In this document: in pieces, positions 34,561 to 46,311 of the stretch
Position numbering within the stretch: position 1 is the stretch's first letter
How the letters are laid out: each line of letters starts with the position of its first letter
NCBI GenBank assembly: GCA_015680685.1
Contig: MNCI01000651.1
Coordinates: 730,168-794,167, forward strand
Direction: 5' to 3'
DNA: 64,000 nt
Origin: Gnetum montanum
Taxonomy: Eukaryota > Streptophyta > Gnetopsida > Gnetales > Gnetaceae
Program-made: the position numbers and the translations under genes
The notes under the pieces: generated by a model
Told to the model about the DNA's origin: nothing
Database searches by the model: none
What the model saw: the letters and a program-made list of their open reading frames with translations, nothing else

Positions 34561-35080
34561 GTTTGTTAAACAAGCATCAATTTCCACATGCAAGAAATAT
34601 GCACCTAAAGTAGATATCCAAAGGTGTCTGTACACAACAACCAAAAAACAAGAGGGTACCCAATGGCTAATCGCTAATTTTGAAAGTAGGATACTTTGCA
34701 TGGAACCTATTGAGAGCTTGACATGCACATATGTTGCAGGAATGGATGAACTAAAGTAAGTTCATCACCAACTCTCTGATAATGCAAATGATGATACCTA
34801 TTGGGGAGAGTTGGGAATTCTTGAAAATTTTAAGCAAGAGCCCCTTGAATTAAAAATTCTACCTACTAGTATGGAATATGCATTCTTAAAAAATGGGAAT
34901 CTAGTAATAATCAATGCAAATCTTACTCTCGAATAGAAACAAATGTTGTTGAATGTGGTTTAAAAATAGTTGACAAACCTTGCTTGGTCATATTTTGAAC
35001 TCATAGGGATTGATCCTAGGATATGCCAGCATCGTATCTACATTGAGCCAGCCATGAAGCCAAAGAAGTAGCCACAAAGG
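34561..35080 (+). pseudogene. E5 protease-RT linker (decayed)
   Basis: Family block with LTCTYVAGMDELK, VHHQLSDNANDDTYWGELGI, LPTSMEYAFLKNGNLVIINA, LAWSYFELIGIDPRICQHRI. Stops lie at positions where Q or W is expected. Confidence 0.7.
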
Positions 35081-35900
35081 CAATTAAACCTCAAATTGAA
35101 GCAGATCATCAAGGAGGAAATCAAATAACTCCTCAAGGTGGGCTTTATCTATCCCATTGTGAATAGTCAGTGGGTTAGCCCACTCGTGATTGTTCCAAGA
35201 AAGGGTGATAAGTGATAGGTCTACATCAATTTTCGACTATTGAATATGGCAACATTCAAGGATCATTTTTCATTGTCATTTGTTGATTAAGTGTTAGACA
35301 CCATATCTGGGCATTGATATGTTAGTTTTCTAGATGGTTATAATGGCTATAACCAAATCCAAATCGTACAAAGGACTAGGCCAAAACAACATTCACGAGT
35401 CCCTGAGGAACCTTTGCATATTGCAAGATGCCTTTTGGTCTATGCAATGCTCCTACTACATTCCAATGCCTAGTCTTAAGCATCTTTCAACAAGAAATTG
35501 GTAGCAAAGTGGAAGTCTTTATGGATGACTTCTCCACATATGGCACTACATTTTAGCAAGCCTTGGACCACCTTGAGCAAGTGCTAAAAAGATGTGTGCA
35601 AAAAAATTTGTGGCTCAATTGGTAAAAGAACCATCTCATGGTCCAAGAAGGCATTTTATTGGGGCACCAAATCTCACAAGCAAGAATTGAGGTCAACCCT
35701 GAAAAGATAAGGGCCATCCAAGGAATTACCTACCAACCAAAAACCATCAAATATGTTTAGTCATTCCTTGGACACATAGGCTACTACTAGCAATTCATAG
35801 AGAATTTCTCTAAGATTTCAAAACCATTGGTTGAGCTAACAAAGAAAGATGCTCCATTTGTTTCAATTAAGGAATGTGAAAAAGAATTCCAACAACCAAA
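35081..35900 (+). pseudogene. E5 reverse transcriptase (decayed)
   Basis: Shows VGFIYPIVNSQWVSPLVIVP, FRLLNMATFKDHF, SFLDGYNGYNQI, the catalytic box VEVFMDDFST near 35510-35540, NHLMVQEGILLGHQIS, and SFLGHIGYY before the RNase H. Stops such as AAGTAGCCACAA (K-stop-P-Q) stand where CAG is expected. Confidence 0.85.
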
Positions 35901-36330
35901 GGAGAAACTTATAGAAACTCCAATCTGACTAGTTTAGACCATTTTATGTTATGACAGATGCATCAAATTATGCCTTGAGGGCTATGCTTATGCATTTGGA
36001 TGACAAGAAACATCCATATTACATCCACTATGCAAGTTGAAGCATTATGGATGCACAACTAAACTACACCACCATAGAAAAAGAATTGATGATAGTGGTG
36101 TTTTCTCTAGAGAAGTTTAGGCATTATGTGCTTGGATACAAAGTGTTAGTGCACATAGACCACAGTGCCATTCACTTCCTCATGAACAAGCCAACAATGA
36201 GCCCTTGTGTCATATAGTGGCTGGTGATCTTACAAGAATTTGATCTTATGATGGTAGATCAAAAAGGAATTGAGAATGTGGACGCTAACCACTTGTCTTA
36301 GTTGCAATGAGAAAACAAAGAGGAGGAAAG
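35901..36330 (+). pseudogene. E5 RNase H (decayed)
   Basis: Reads YVMTDASNYALRAML, HPYYIHYAS, AQLNYTTIEKELMIVVFSLE, RHYVLGYKVLVHIDHSAIHF, LMNKPTMSPCVI, DLMMVDQKGIENVDANHLS. The catalytic aspartates of MTDAS and DHSA are recognisable. One stop (TGA) replaces a likely CGA arginine. Confidence 0.85.
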
Positions 36331-37700
36331 CCCACTATTTGATATATTTCCTAATGAACTCCTCTTTGCCAGGGCTATAACTAAATAATTGCCTACTAAG
36401 CCCAAATGGTATAATGGCATTCTCACCTATCTTCTCACCTAAGAGATGCCATAAGGGTTGGACTACTAGAAGAAATAATAGTTTCTTCACCAAGTAAAAT
36501 TCTTTATGAAGATCAACAGACACATTTACAAGGTGTGCATCAATCACCTAGTTCATTGGTGTGTCCCTGATGTTGAACAACTTTACGTTCTTTAAGACAC
36601 TCATAAGGGTCCTTGTGGGGGCCACTATGCTGGGAGACACATGATCATCAAAATATTAATGGCATGGTACTATTGTCCAATAATTTTCAAGGATGCTCAC
36701 CAATTTGTCCACTCTTGTAAACATTGCCAATGAGATGGTGGAATGATTACTCAAATGGAGGAACCTCAATAGTGGATCCAACTACTGGAATCCTTCAACA
36801 TCTAGGGCATTGATTTCATGGGTCCCATCACACCCATGTCAAATGGAAAGGTGTATATCATAGTCATTGTTGACTATTGTATGAAATAGGCAGAAGTAGC
36901 AGTTGTCACCAACTATACATCCTCTACTACTACTTGGTTTATACAACAAAATGATGTAAATAGGCTTGGTATGCCACATGCATTAATTTTTGATAATGGA
37001 ACCCACTTTATAGGCACTACCTTTCAAAAACTCATGCAATTCTTGGGGGTTGGACATAAACTAATAACACCATATCACCCACAAGTCAATGGTCAAGTTG
37101 AGGTTACAAATAGAAAAATCACAAAGATGCTAACAATAACTATTAGTAAATATAGGAGGGACTAGAGCACAAAACTCAACAATGCCCTCTGGGCCTATCA
37201 TTCAACATGGAAACTTCTTATAGGCTATTCTCCCTCTAAGCTGGTGTACAAAAAATTACCAACACTTCTTATTCAATTTGAGCTTTGTACACTTTCAACA
37301 GCCTGTAACCTTGACCTTGACTTAAGTTTAGCACAAAAAGAAAGATTAACAAACCTTAACTTGCTAGACAAAAACTGATTGATGGCCCTATCATCTAGTG
37401 AGTTACATAAGGCATTTAACAAAAAGTAGGAGAGTTAAATTTCAACTAGGAGATAAGGTCCTCTACTAGAACCCCACACATATACCTTAATGAACTAAGT
37501 TCCATATGTTGTTGGAAGTACCTTATATCATCTACAAAACTTTCCTTTATAGGTCCATGATAATCTACAAACCTGAGAGCCCAAAGAAGAAACAACTGCT
37601 CAACATACAACAAGTTAAACCTTTACATGAGCCTAAGCAAACTAGTGCAACAAACGCCTTATCGGATGGACAACCAAGCTCAATCTTTTGAATCTCCTCC
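36331..37700 (+). pseudogene. E5 integrase (decayed; best preserved copy of the window)
   Basis: The zinc-binding part reads HKGPCGGHYAGRHMIIKIL and ends FVHSCKHCQ. The catalytic core shows GIDFMGPITPMSNGKVYIIV, GMPHALIFDNGTHFIG, ITPYHPQVNGQVEVTNRKI, giving the D, D and E of the DDE triad in order, then LWAYHSTWKLLIGYSPSKLV. 36971-37165 is open. The tail at 37506-37700 (PKKKQLLNIQQVKPLHE) is followed by no chromodomain, which separates this family from E1. Confidence 0.85.
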
Positions 37701-39669
37701 TTTGAAATTAGACATGGGGGAGATGGTCATCCATGCTAGCTATATAAGTGGCTCCTCCGTTTTTTTTTCATTTTGTTTTACACCTTGTTATTTTTACAAC
37801 TTTTTTGTTTTACACATTCTTTATCTTATACCTTTTTGTTTTTACGTTATTAATTTTTCAGAAATTTTTGTTTTACAACATCATTAGTACATTTTATTTT
37901 TCTTAAATATTTTATAATTTCTTGTATATTTTCCTTTATTTGGATGTAATTTTCTTATTATGTTTTCATAATAATGTGCCTTATTACCAACTGGGTATAG
38001 TGTGGTTTGATTGGTGTGGGCATGTGCTATCTAATCATTTGATTATTAGTGTTTAGATTCTAGCTTTGAATTTTGTTACTAATAACTAGGACATGGTTTC
38101 TTTTTCATGAAATAGGTAGTGAATCCACAACATCCACCCATCTACAAACTCTATGGTTTTCCTTGTTCTGAAAGTGTGAGGTCCCTTTTTTATTAATAAA
38201 CCTTTAACAAACTTATGACCTTGGTAGTTTCTAGATTTGAAAAGGATTCAAAGGTTTGAACAAGGTGTGACTTCAAGGGGACTTGATACCCTTTATGCTT
38301 TTCTACTTACTTGGGTGCATGTGTGTTTTCATGGATTTCTTACCATTCCATGTCAACCAATAATAAGAAGTTGAATAAGTCTTTGCATGGTGTGATTCCC
38401 ATCCAAACAAAAAACAAAAAATATGATGGGAATTTCAAGCACATCTCCTAGACAAAATAAATGGGCTATAAGCATTGGTTATAGGACTAGAAAGACATGT
38501 TACCCATGCCTAAAGGTCCCCTCTCACTTCCTACTTCTCTTTTCTTCTTCAATAAGGAATGGTGGTTGTTTTCTGGAAGCACTCTTGTGTCTTAGGGAGG
38601 TGGATTGGTCTTACAGTCACAATGCGATGTCACTAAATGTGGTTGGTTTTGGTTTGGACTAAGGATGAATTTTATCAAGTCATTTAACCAAAAAATTTAC
38701 AACGGACCTCATGTGACCTTAACTGAGAACTCCATTTCACACTCTCTCTCATCCATCTATGCTTTCCATGTCTCACCTTACTACTGATTTCATGTTCATC
38801 TTTGATTTCTTGGTTTGAAGTGTCAAAATTCTAGGTAGTTTCTTCCAATTTTTCATATTTAACTTTTTGTAACCATTAATCATCCATGAGGCCCATGGAC
38901 TCCTCAGTTTGAAGTTATGCAAGGGCAATTAAGGGAATGTGCCTACTTTGGGGAGGACCCACTTGCATATCTTTTGGTTGGATTAGTTAAGTTCTTTACC
39001 CTTAGACATCCTCACAATCAAATCCTTTTGTGTGAACCATCAATGACATCCAGTTATGTGCATCCTCATAAATTTTTTCAGTAAAATCCTCATTTTATTA
39101 TTCTGTATTCTCAAAATCATCTTCAAGCATTTCATTGCATTTGAACTTTTCAAGAATTTAATGGACCACTTATTCATTTCACCTTATTTTTTAGCCTTCC
39201 CACTAACATTATTAACGGAATCAATCCACCATAATCACAACCTAGCCCAGTGTAACCACCGATGAGACAAGGTACTTAAAAGCTATATGTCACACATCAT
39301 ACACAAATCTACAATTTTGTTGTGATTGTAGTGGAAAGCGTGGACTAGAAGCAAGACTATCTTTACTAAGGAAGAGGCAACACAACATGTGATGAGGACC
39401 CTTCATGATCGTTGAATCTTCTCCCTCATTCTTCAATTGCTGGTGGAGTTGGATGTTAGTTTTGTCTAGGGTGTTCAATTGTATTATCATGAACACACAA
39501 TTTTGTAAAACAACTGTAAATCCATACACTTGGGCACTTCGAGTTTGTTTGTTCCATCTAAGTTAGATTGCATGTCAGTCAATAATCCCATACCTTCCCA
39601 ATATTTTGTAAGGAACTTGTTACTCCTCTTCTTCACTCAAGGACAAGTTTTCATTCAGTCATGAGGGTA
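37701..39669. other. E5 noncoding region after integrase, ORF3 absent
   Basis: Opens with ATGGGGGAGATGGTCATCC, a purine-rich word conserved in E2, E6 and E7 right after the integrase tail. The conserved blocks GTGTGACTTCAAGGGG (about 38266) and GGGGAGGACCCACTTG (about 38953) are present. From 39300 to 39540 nothing matches the ORF3 of other copies, so ORF3 was lost. The end has the family tail TTTTCATTCAGTCATGAGGG before the LTR. Confidence 0.6.
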
Positions 39670-40206
39670 TGATGAATTGTATTTTGCACAGCTCTAATAT
39701 CATATCCATGATGTTGGGTATCCGATATTGGGCCCCAAGATGCAATGTTGGATATTCGATATCACGGTATGTGATAACCTATAAATATAGAGCTTGGGCA
39801 CATGGTTTCCATATAGTTTTTATCATAGCATAGCAAAGCTCTTATAATTTCTTTTCTCCAAAGTTAGAATATTTTCCAAAGTGCCCATAGTAAGAGTCAT
39901 TGAGTGTATGGATCTTTATTCGAGCACTATTGTACCTAAGCACGATAGTATGTGCAACAATAAAGATGAGCTTTCTGATCAAACCTTGCAGCACCTTGGC
40001 TAGCTTAAATATTTTATTTATGCATTTAATGTTTTATGCAATTTCATTTAATACTGCCAAGAAATCAAGCTAAAGTAAGATAGTTTGATTAAATAGAATT
40101 AATTAAGCACATAAGTACGAGCGCTTCAAGCATGTGTATGACTCTTGCTAATCCCAACGATGCCTAAGGTTTGGTAACCCAGCAGTGTTATACGTGTTTA
40201 TGATGT
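39670..40206 (+). repeat. E5 3' LTR, left part
   Basis: Starts TGATGAATTGTATTTTGC, with GATATTCGATATCACGG boxes, then TATA box CCTATAAATATAG near 39778. It matches the 5' LTR at 28561 with roughly one difference in eight bases. It is cut at TATGATGT by E6. Confidence 0.85.
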
Positions 40207-41005
40207 TGATGAGTGGCGAGGTACCCCTACACTCAACCATATGAATATGAGCATCTCACGTATGATCCGGTTGAACTCCAAGGACTAAGTGCTTACACGC
40301 CTTAATGGAACACTTAGGGTTAATTAATCGTTGTCTTCCCAAACTTCCTTGTATTGTCACGGCTGTATGGTTAACTAAGCTTGAGGTACATAATTTTTAT
40401 AACTTTTATCTTTTTGAGGTCTTATGCTAATAAGGGAAAGGGAAAGAGAACTAAGTGACTTACTTACTTTAACTATTCATTAACTAATTTCTAATTTTCC
40501 TAACACCAGTATCTGTTCCCACTTGTCGTACACATCCTGAACTAGTGCAACACTGTTGGGACTACCAAACGCTAATTGTTACTGGGTTACCAAGCACTAC
40601 ACGCATGCTCGAAGCAGTCGTACTAAGTGCAATTAACTAAGAGGATCAAGGGTTGAGAGAGAAATTAATTAACTAGGAAAGCGTTAAACATTCAATAAGA
40701 ATTAATTACTAATTAGCTTAGTCTGCATGCTACAAGGTTTATCATAAAGTTCGTCTTTATTGATGTACAAAAATGTGTGCTCAGGTACAATTTGCTCAAA
40801 TAAAGATCCATTCACTCTATGACTCCTACTGCGGGCACACAAAAATTATTCTAACTCTGGAATGGTAAAACTGTCAGAGTTTGGCTAAGGGTCTAAGTCT
40901 AACTATCGGGAATAAAGGGTGTCACCTCTTATTTATAGAAGATGAGGCAGGATGCAATATCGCGTGGCGGATGTGATATCGCATACGCGATATCGCGGCT
41001 CATCA
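40207..41005 (-). repeat. E6 3' LTR (799 bp)
   Basis: Starts TGATGAGTGGCGAGG, ends GCGGCTCATCA. The TATA box is at TTATTTATAG (about 40929), followed towards the end by GATATCGC palindromes (40960-40998). Confidence 0.9.
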
Positions 41006-42950
41006 TACCCCCATGACTGAATGAAAACTCATCCTTGAGTTCCTTACAAAATATTGAGAAGGTATGGGATTATTGACTTGAATGACACTACTAGTGAATG
41101 GGGTGACACGTGAATGGATCATCATTACAATACATGACAATATTAGTGTTCATGACCACAAGAGTGAACACTATACACATTTGACATCCAGCCTTATTTG
41201 GCAGCTGAGAGAGAAGAGAGAGAGAAGAAAAGAAGAAGGCGTGTTACTTTCGACACCAGAATTGCACCTTCCATTCTCCATCTGTAACCATGCCATCAAT
41301 CTTGTTCCTTGCATAACTATTCCAGCACCAGTCCATCCTAAGTGTTTCCTGCAAATCCAGTCCATTGTTGTATGATTTTCATCTGCACACACAACACAGT
41401 CTCATATTAGCAAGGATAAATAAATCACAATGTAGTTGATACCTTGCCTCGATGTAAGGTCCATTGGCTGAGTTGTGATATGGCTAATACAGATTTTGGA
41501 GATATAACACTAGTGACTACCCAAGGTGTAGGGGTTATAGGAGAAAATTGAAAAAATTGGACTAGGACCCCCATGACTAAGAGCAATCCTCTGGTAGCGA
41601 TAGAATGGAAAAAGATAAGGAATAAAAAAGATGGAGAAAAAGAAACAACATCAACGTCGATAAAATAAATGTTAGAACTGGGAATGAACAAAACAAATGT
41701 TGATTGCATAAATGTTTAAGGGAAAGAAGTTAACTGATGCATCAAATAGGAATGCCAGTGGGTCCTCCCCAAAGCAGGCTCATGCCCGTTATGCCCTGAC
41801 AAACCCACATTTAAAGAGTCCGTAGGCTTTGAAAATATCATTCAAAAGCAAGAGTTAAAGTCTTAACCACAAGAATTTACTAAAAAAAAAACAATGCATC
41901 AACCAAAATATAGAATACTAATATGACCGACAATGAGGTGGAAAATCCAAAAGAAATGATGGAAAGAAGAGAATGGAATGGAGTCCCAAGAACATGGTGG
42001 TGTACAGCCCCTTGTGTATTTATGGTTAATGTGACTTAGTAGATCTCATTCCAAATCTAACCTCAAACAATCCACATCTAGTGACTTCGCATTAATACAC
42101 TTGGCCAATCCATCCACTTGAAGTAATAGGAATGCTTCCACCAAAGAGTCACCACCATTCCGAGGAAACGAGAAAGGGAAAAGTAGGAAGCAAGAAAGGG
42201 CCTTAGTTAGAGGGAACATGTTTGTTTAGTTCCATAACTAGTGCTTATAGCCCAGATGATTATTTTGTCTAAGGGGTGTGCTTTGAATTCTCACTTTCTC
42301 TCTTTTATGTTTTTTTTTTTTTGCGTGACAACCACACCATGCAAAGACTTATTATTTTTATTAGCTTAGCTTCTCGATAATGGATCAATGTCAGAATGGT
42401 AAGGAAAACTCAAGAAGAAAGCATCCAAGCACCCAAGAGAATGGCTAGCACAAATGCATCAAATCTCCTTGAAGTCGCACCCTTTTCAGTCCTTAAGTCC
42501 TTCATCAGTTTTAGAAATGCCCAATCACCAATTCGTTAATAATTTTATTATTAAGAAAGGGACCGTACAATTCCAAGCCAAGAGAAACCATAGAAATTTA
42601 TGAATGCATGGATGACGTGGACTCATTGCCTACTATATCAAAAGAGCCATACCTTAATATCAACATTATAACTCCAAGGTAAAAGCCAAACATTAGCAAT
42701 CAATAGAATATAGTTCAAACCACCATCAAGAGCAATTATTAGGTGATGAACCTAACAAAACAAACAAACACACAAAGAAATGAAAAAGTATAAACGATGT
42801 TGCAAAACAAAAATAAGAAAAGTAAAAGAAATTTGTAAAAAAAAATGTGTAAAAGAAAAACTTAAAAAAGGAACTGAGGGCCTCAAATGATCAGCAGAGG
42901 TGGCCATCTCCCCCATGACTTAGTTGGAAGGAGGAGATCTGAAATAATGA
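41006..42950. other. E6 polypurine tract and noncoding region
   Basis: 41006-41020 is the polypurine tract (minus CAGTCATGGGGGTA). A GA-rich microsatellite is at 41205-41240. The conserved block GTGGGTCCTCCCCAAAGCAG is at 41759-41778, a T run at 42309-42322 and CTTGAAGTCGCACCC at 42470. Both ORF3 and the internal promoter boxes are missing. Confidence 0.6.
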
Positions 42951-42956
42951 GCAGGG

Positions 42957-43190
42957 TCATCCCTTCTTAGAGGTATTATGTACACTGGCCGTTCTAAGTT
43001 CATGGAAGGGTTTGGCTCGTTGCACATTGACTAACAGTCTTTTATTAAGGTTTTTGTCTGACTTTTTAGGAATTTCCAACTTCCCCCAATTGATGTTTTC
43101 CAGGTTAAGGTTTGGAAGTTGGCGATGATCTTGCTCCAATGCATCTATGCTTTTGACGTGAGCACAAGTTATTCCCTCAGTTAGTTCCAT
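42957..43190 (-). pseudogene. E6 fusion of protease-RT linker to integrase tail
   Basis: One open frame reads MELTEGITCAHVKSIDALEQ, NLENINWGKLEIPKK and then, without a break, KNLNKRLLVNVQRAKPFHE. The first part is the linker seen in E2 and E5 (WGELEIP). The second matches the E5 integrase tail (KKKQLLNIQQVKPLHE). Everything from RT to the integrase core is missing, and the join keeps the frame. Such a copy could still make Gag-protease but would need enzymes in trans. Confidence 0.8.
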
Positions 43191-43800
43191 GCACGTTAGT
43201 GAGTTTCTCTCTTGATCAGCTATCAGCCACTAGGTGTCTCTTTATCGTGTGGTTTCTTCATACAGGAACTTTTGTAGGGTAAGGTCTTATGCACACCAAT
43301 TACATGCAAGCAATGCTAAACTTTGCTCAACCCCTGATCTCTACATACAATGGCACCCTGTATCACTGTATCCAATGCATGGAACCTTCTTCTTTTCGAT
43401 CTTTCCAAAAGTGTTCTCCTTAGATATCTCTAGGGAAAGATCATAGATTCCTAGGCATGCATCTATAGTACTTAGCCATGCCCTTCCCATTATTATTGGG
43501 AAGTCCCCTTTATCGTTATTTACTTGTATCACTAGGAAATCAGCTAGGTACGACCACCCACACATAGTGGTAACAATGTCCTCCACCAGTCCCAAGGGAA
43601 CAGTGATGGACTAGTCAGCCAAATCTAGGCAAATATTTCTCTTTCTTAATGGAAGCAGGTTCCAGGCTTTGTACATCTCTTGTGATATTAGGTTGACTCT
43701 GGAACCTGAGTCCAAAAGAGCTTTACATGGTTCATTCCCAACAACTTGGAGATAGATTAGAGGCTTCCAAGATCAGAGAATTTCCTGGGAAGGTGGCCCA
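43191..43800 (-). pseudogene. E6 aspartic protease (near-open)
   Basis: 43341-43595 reads MGLVEDIVTTMCGWSYLADF, LVIQVNNDKGDFPIIMG, RAWLSTIDACLGIYDLSLEI. To the right, NEPCKALLDSGSRVNLIS-like sequence at about 43690-43740 keeps the DSG active-site box. This is the best-preserved protease in the window. Confidence 0.78.
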
Positions 43801-45353
43801 CCTTAATCTAGTCAGTAACGGCATGTGTTAACATAACCATATGTGTTGAGCTCGATGTTTGGTTTGAAGGGAGCTCTAAAGCCTTATTTGATGGAGAGGC
43901 ATTCAGAGGTTCAATCGCTTGTGGGTGTGAGGGCTTGGTTGGACTGTTGGTTCTAAAGAAAGGTCTTTTCTTCATAAGGTTATCAAAACCAACTGCGGGC
44001 TGAGGGTTCATAGCCCTTGTGGCATTGTGTTGCTGTGGTTGAGTGGGGAGTCCCCATGCATTGCAGGAGTGGGTGGTAATGGAGCTATCAGTGTGAGAGT
44101 TGCAGCTAGATTTGGAGGATGGTATGTCTATGGGTTATCTCCCCTAGGAGAAGGAGTCCTATAATACTCTAAATCTTGGTAGTGATGTTGTGGTGTCACG
44201 TGACCAACAGAGTCATGTGGAGAGATTGGATGTTGCACGTAGTAGCCATATGGATCCAATTTCTAGTAGGGGTATTGTTACCTTGGTGGTGGCATCCCCC
44301 ATGACTATGGGTATTGCCACTGTTGATGTTGCTCAACAGGTTGTGGTGGAGTTCCACTTGGATAATATGTTCAAGGTTGGTGGAATTTCCTTGGGTTACC
44401 TTGGGAATAAGGTCACCGTCGGGGTGCTTACTGTTTATTAAGTTGTGGGCTGAGTGCATACACCCCAGACTCTTGTAGATGTGAGATCACTGGGCAACAT
44501 CCCTTAGGATCATCGTATTGGCATATCTCACATCCACTGTCATTGTTCGTGTCTAAATCCACAACCTCTTCGATCATGGCCATTTTTCCCTTACCCTTGT
44601 TACGTGCATTGTCCACTTCTCTCTTTTTCTTTTTGTCATGGTCACTACCTCACTCCCTAGACTCCTCTACGATTTTAAGAAAAATTTCAAACCTACTATC
44701 CAAAGAGTCCCACATTTGGTCTACCTATGCCGATACTTCTATTGTTAACTTTTGGAGTGGCAAAGTTTTCCTATTCATCATCTCTTCAAGTGGTGACTCT
44801 TCTTCCTCCTCACAGAATCTCACTCCCCTTTTTCTGAGGGAAGGATCTCAGTTGTACTCTTCCACACTTTCTCTCTTTCATAGCTCACCTTCTTCTTTGG
44901 CTACTTACTCTACCAATCTATGAATTTGATGAGACCTAAGCTTTGATAATCTTCCTTGGGCATATGTTCCAAGGGTTCTTCTTGTTTCATGCCTAAGTCC
45001 ATCCACAAGATGGTGTACTTGATCCCACTGTGAATAGCCATGGCCAGGGCAATGATGCAACAGTGCATAATAGCAACCCATAGCAGCATCCAAGAGTTCA
45101 TGATTTTCTTGCTTCCATCCTTGAATTTGCTTTCGCAAGTTAGACACTCAGAAGTACGTTTGGTACTTATCATTAAACATTTCTAACATTATACTCCACC
45201 TCGAAATGGATTTTGGTTCTAAGGATTGGTACCAGCTTTCAGCTTCTTTCACTAGTGTCCTTGGGAAAAACTTCAGTTTTTGTCATTTATTTTCTATGTT
45301 TTGCAAGGCACATGCATCGTGAAATGCTTGTAAATTATTTTGAGGATCAGCGT
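43801..45353 (-). pseudogene. E6 gag, C-terminal part (decayed, split by E7)
   Basis: Includes 43808-44011 (proline/serine-rich), the cysteine box at 44500-44560 (CEICQYDDPKGCCP, with D for the usual H), the segment 44428-44616 and the helical gag domain at 44905-45173 (QIQGWKQENHELLDAAMGCY, HHCPGHGYSQWDQVHHLVDG). It ends at AGCGT, the left target duplication of E7. The N-terminal part continues at 53938. Confidence 0.8.
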
Positions 45354-46148
45354 TGATGAGTGGCGATGTACCCCTACACTCAACCATACAAATACGAGCA
45401 TTACACGTGCAATCCGGTCAAACTCTACAGACAGACTAGTTGTGGCATCTAGACAGTTAGCCTTAGGTCGCAGTTCACTGTCTTCCCACCTAGACTAGTA
45501 TTAGCTTTTTCACGTATGGTTTAGTCTAGCGTGAGGTGTATGATCTGTTTCTAATCTAATGCTACTCCTGAAGACAATGGAAAGTAATATTATCTAAGCT
45601 AAGAGAGAAAGGGTAAGAGAATCTAAACTAGCCTAAGTGTGATGAGCATCCGTTCCTTGATTATCTGTACACATCTTGAACTTTGTGCACGACTACCACT
45701 AGGATTACCAAGTGTAGATCCTAGGTACGCTACTAGGATACCAAGTAGTCACACTTAAATGCTCGTAATTAAGTCGTACTCATTATGCATTCTAACGTGA
45801 GTTTAAGGGTGAGAGAGATTAACTAGGAAAGCAATAAATAACAATTAATTAAATAATTAAACTACGTGAATGCTGCAATGATGAAGTAATCTCGATCTTT
45901 ATTTCTGGTCATGTGCGTGTCCAAGTACATCACACTCGAATAAAGGATGTCATACAATTACATTCACAACACTATGGGCATACATTGGGAAATAATTCTA
46001 TCTCTGGAGGGATAAAACTACCAGAGTTTCACTACATTCGAAATCTAAGTTGTGAAACAAGGGAGAGATGCCTCTTATTTATAGGACTAGCAGCAAGCTG
46101 CGATATCGCTTACGCGATATCGTGATTGCCCCAAATGACGTTTCATCA
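45354..46148 (-). repeat. E7 3' LTR (795 bp)
   Basis: Starts TGATGAGTGGCGATG and ends TTTCATCA. TATTTATAGG (TATA) is at 46077 and the boxes CGATATCGCTTACGCGATAT follow at 46101-46120. Confidence 0.9.
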
Positions 46149-46311
46149 TACCCCCACGACTGAATAAAAACTCATCCTCAAGTTAGAGTGATTACACAGT
46201 GGATAGGTATGGGATTATTAGATGGAAAAATGGGATGATGCCGTAGTTTGGGAATAAAACAAAATAAACACATAACACACATAATATGCTACAACTACAA
46301 AAATTTGGAAT
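46149..46311. other. E7 polypurine tract and 3' untranslated region
   Basis: The minus strand reads CAGTCGTGGGGGTA against the LTR. The remainder is a short spacer to the ORF3 stop without further features. Confidence 0.65.
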
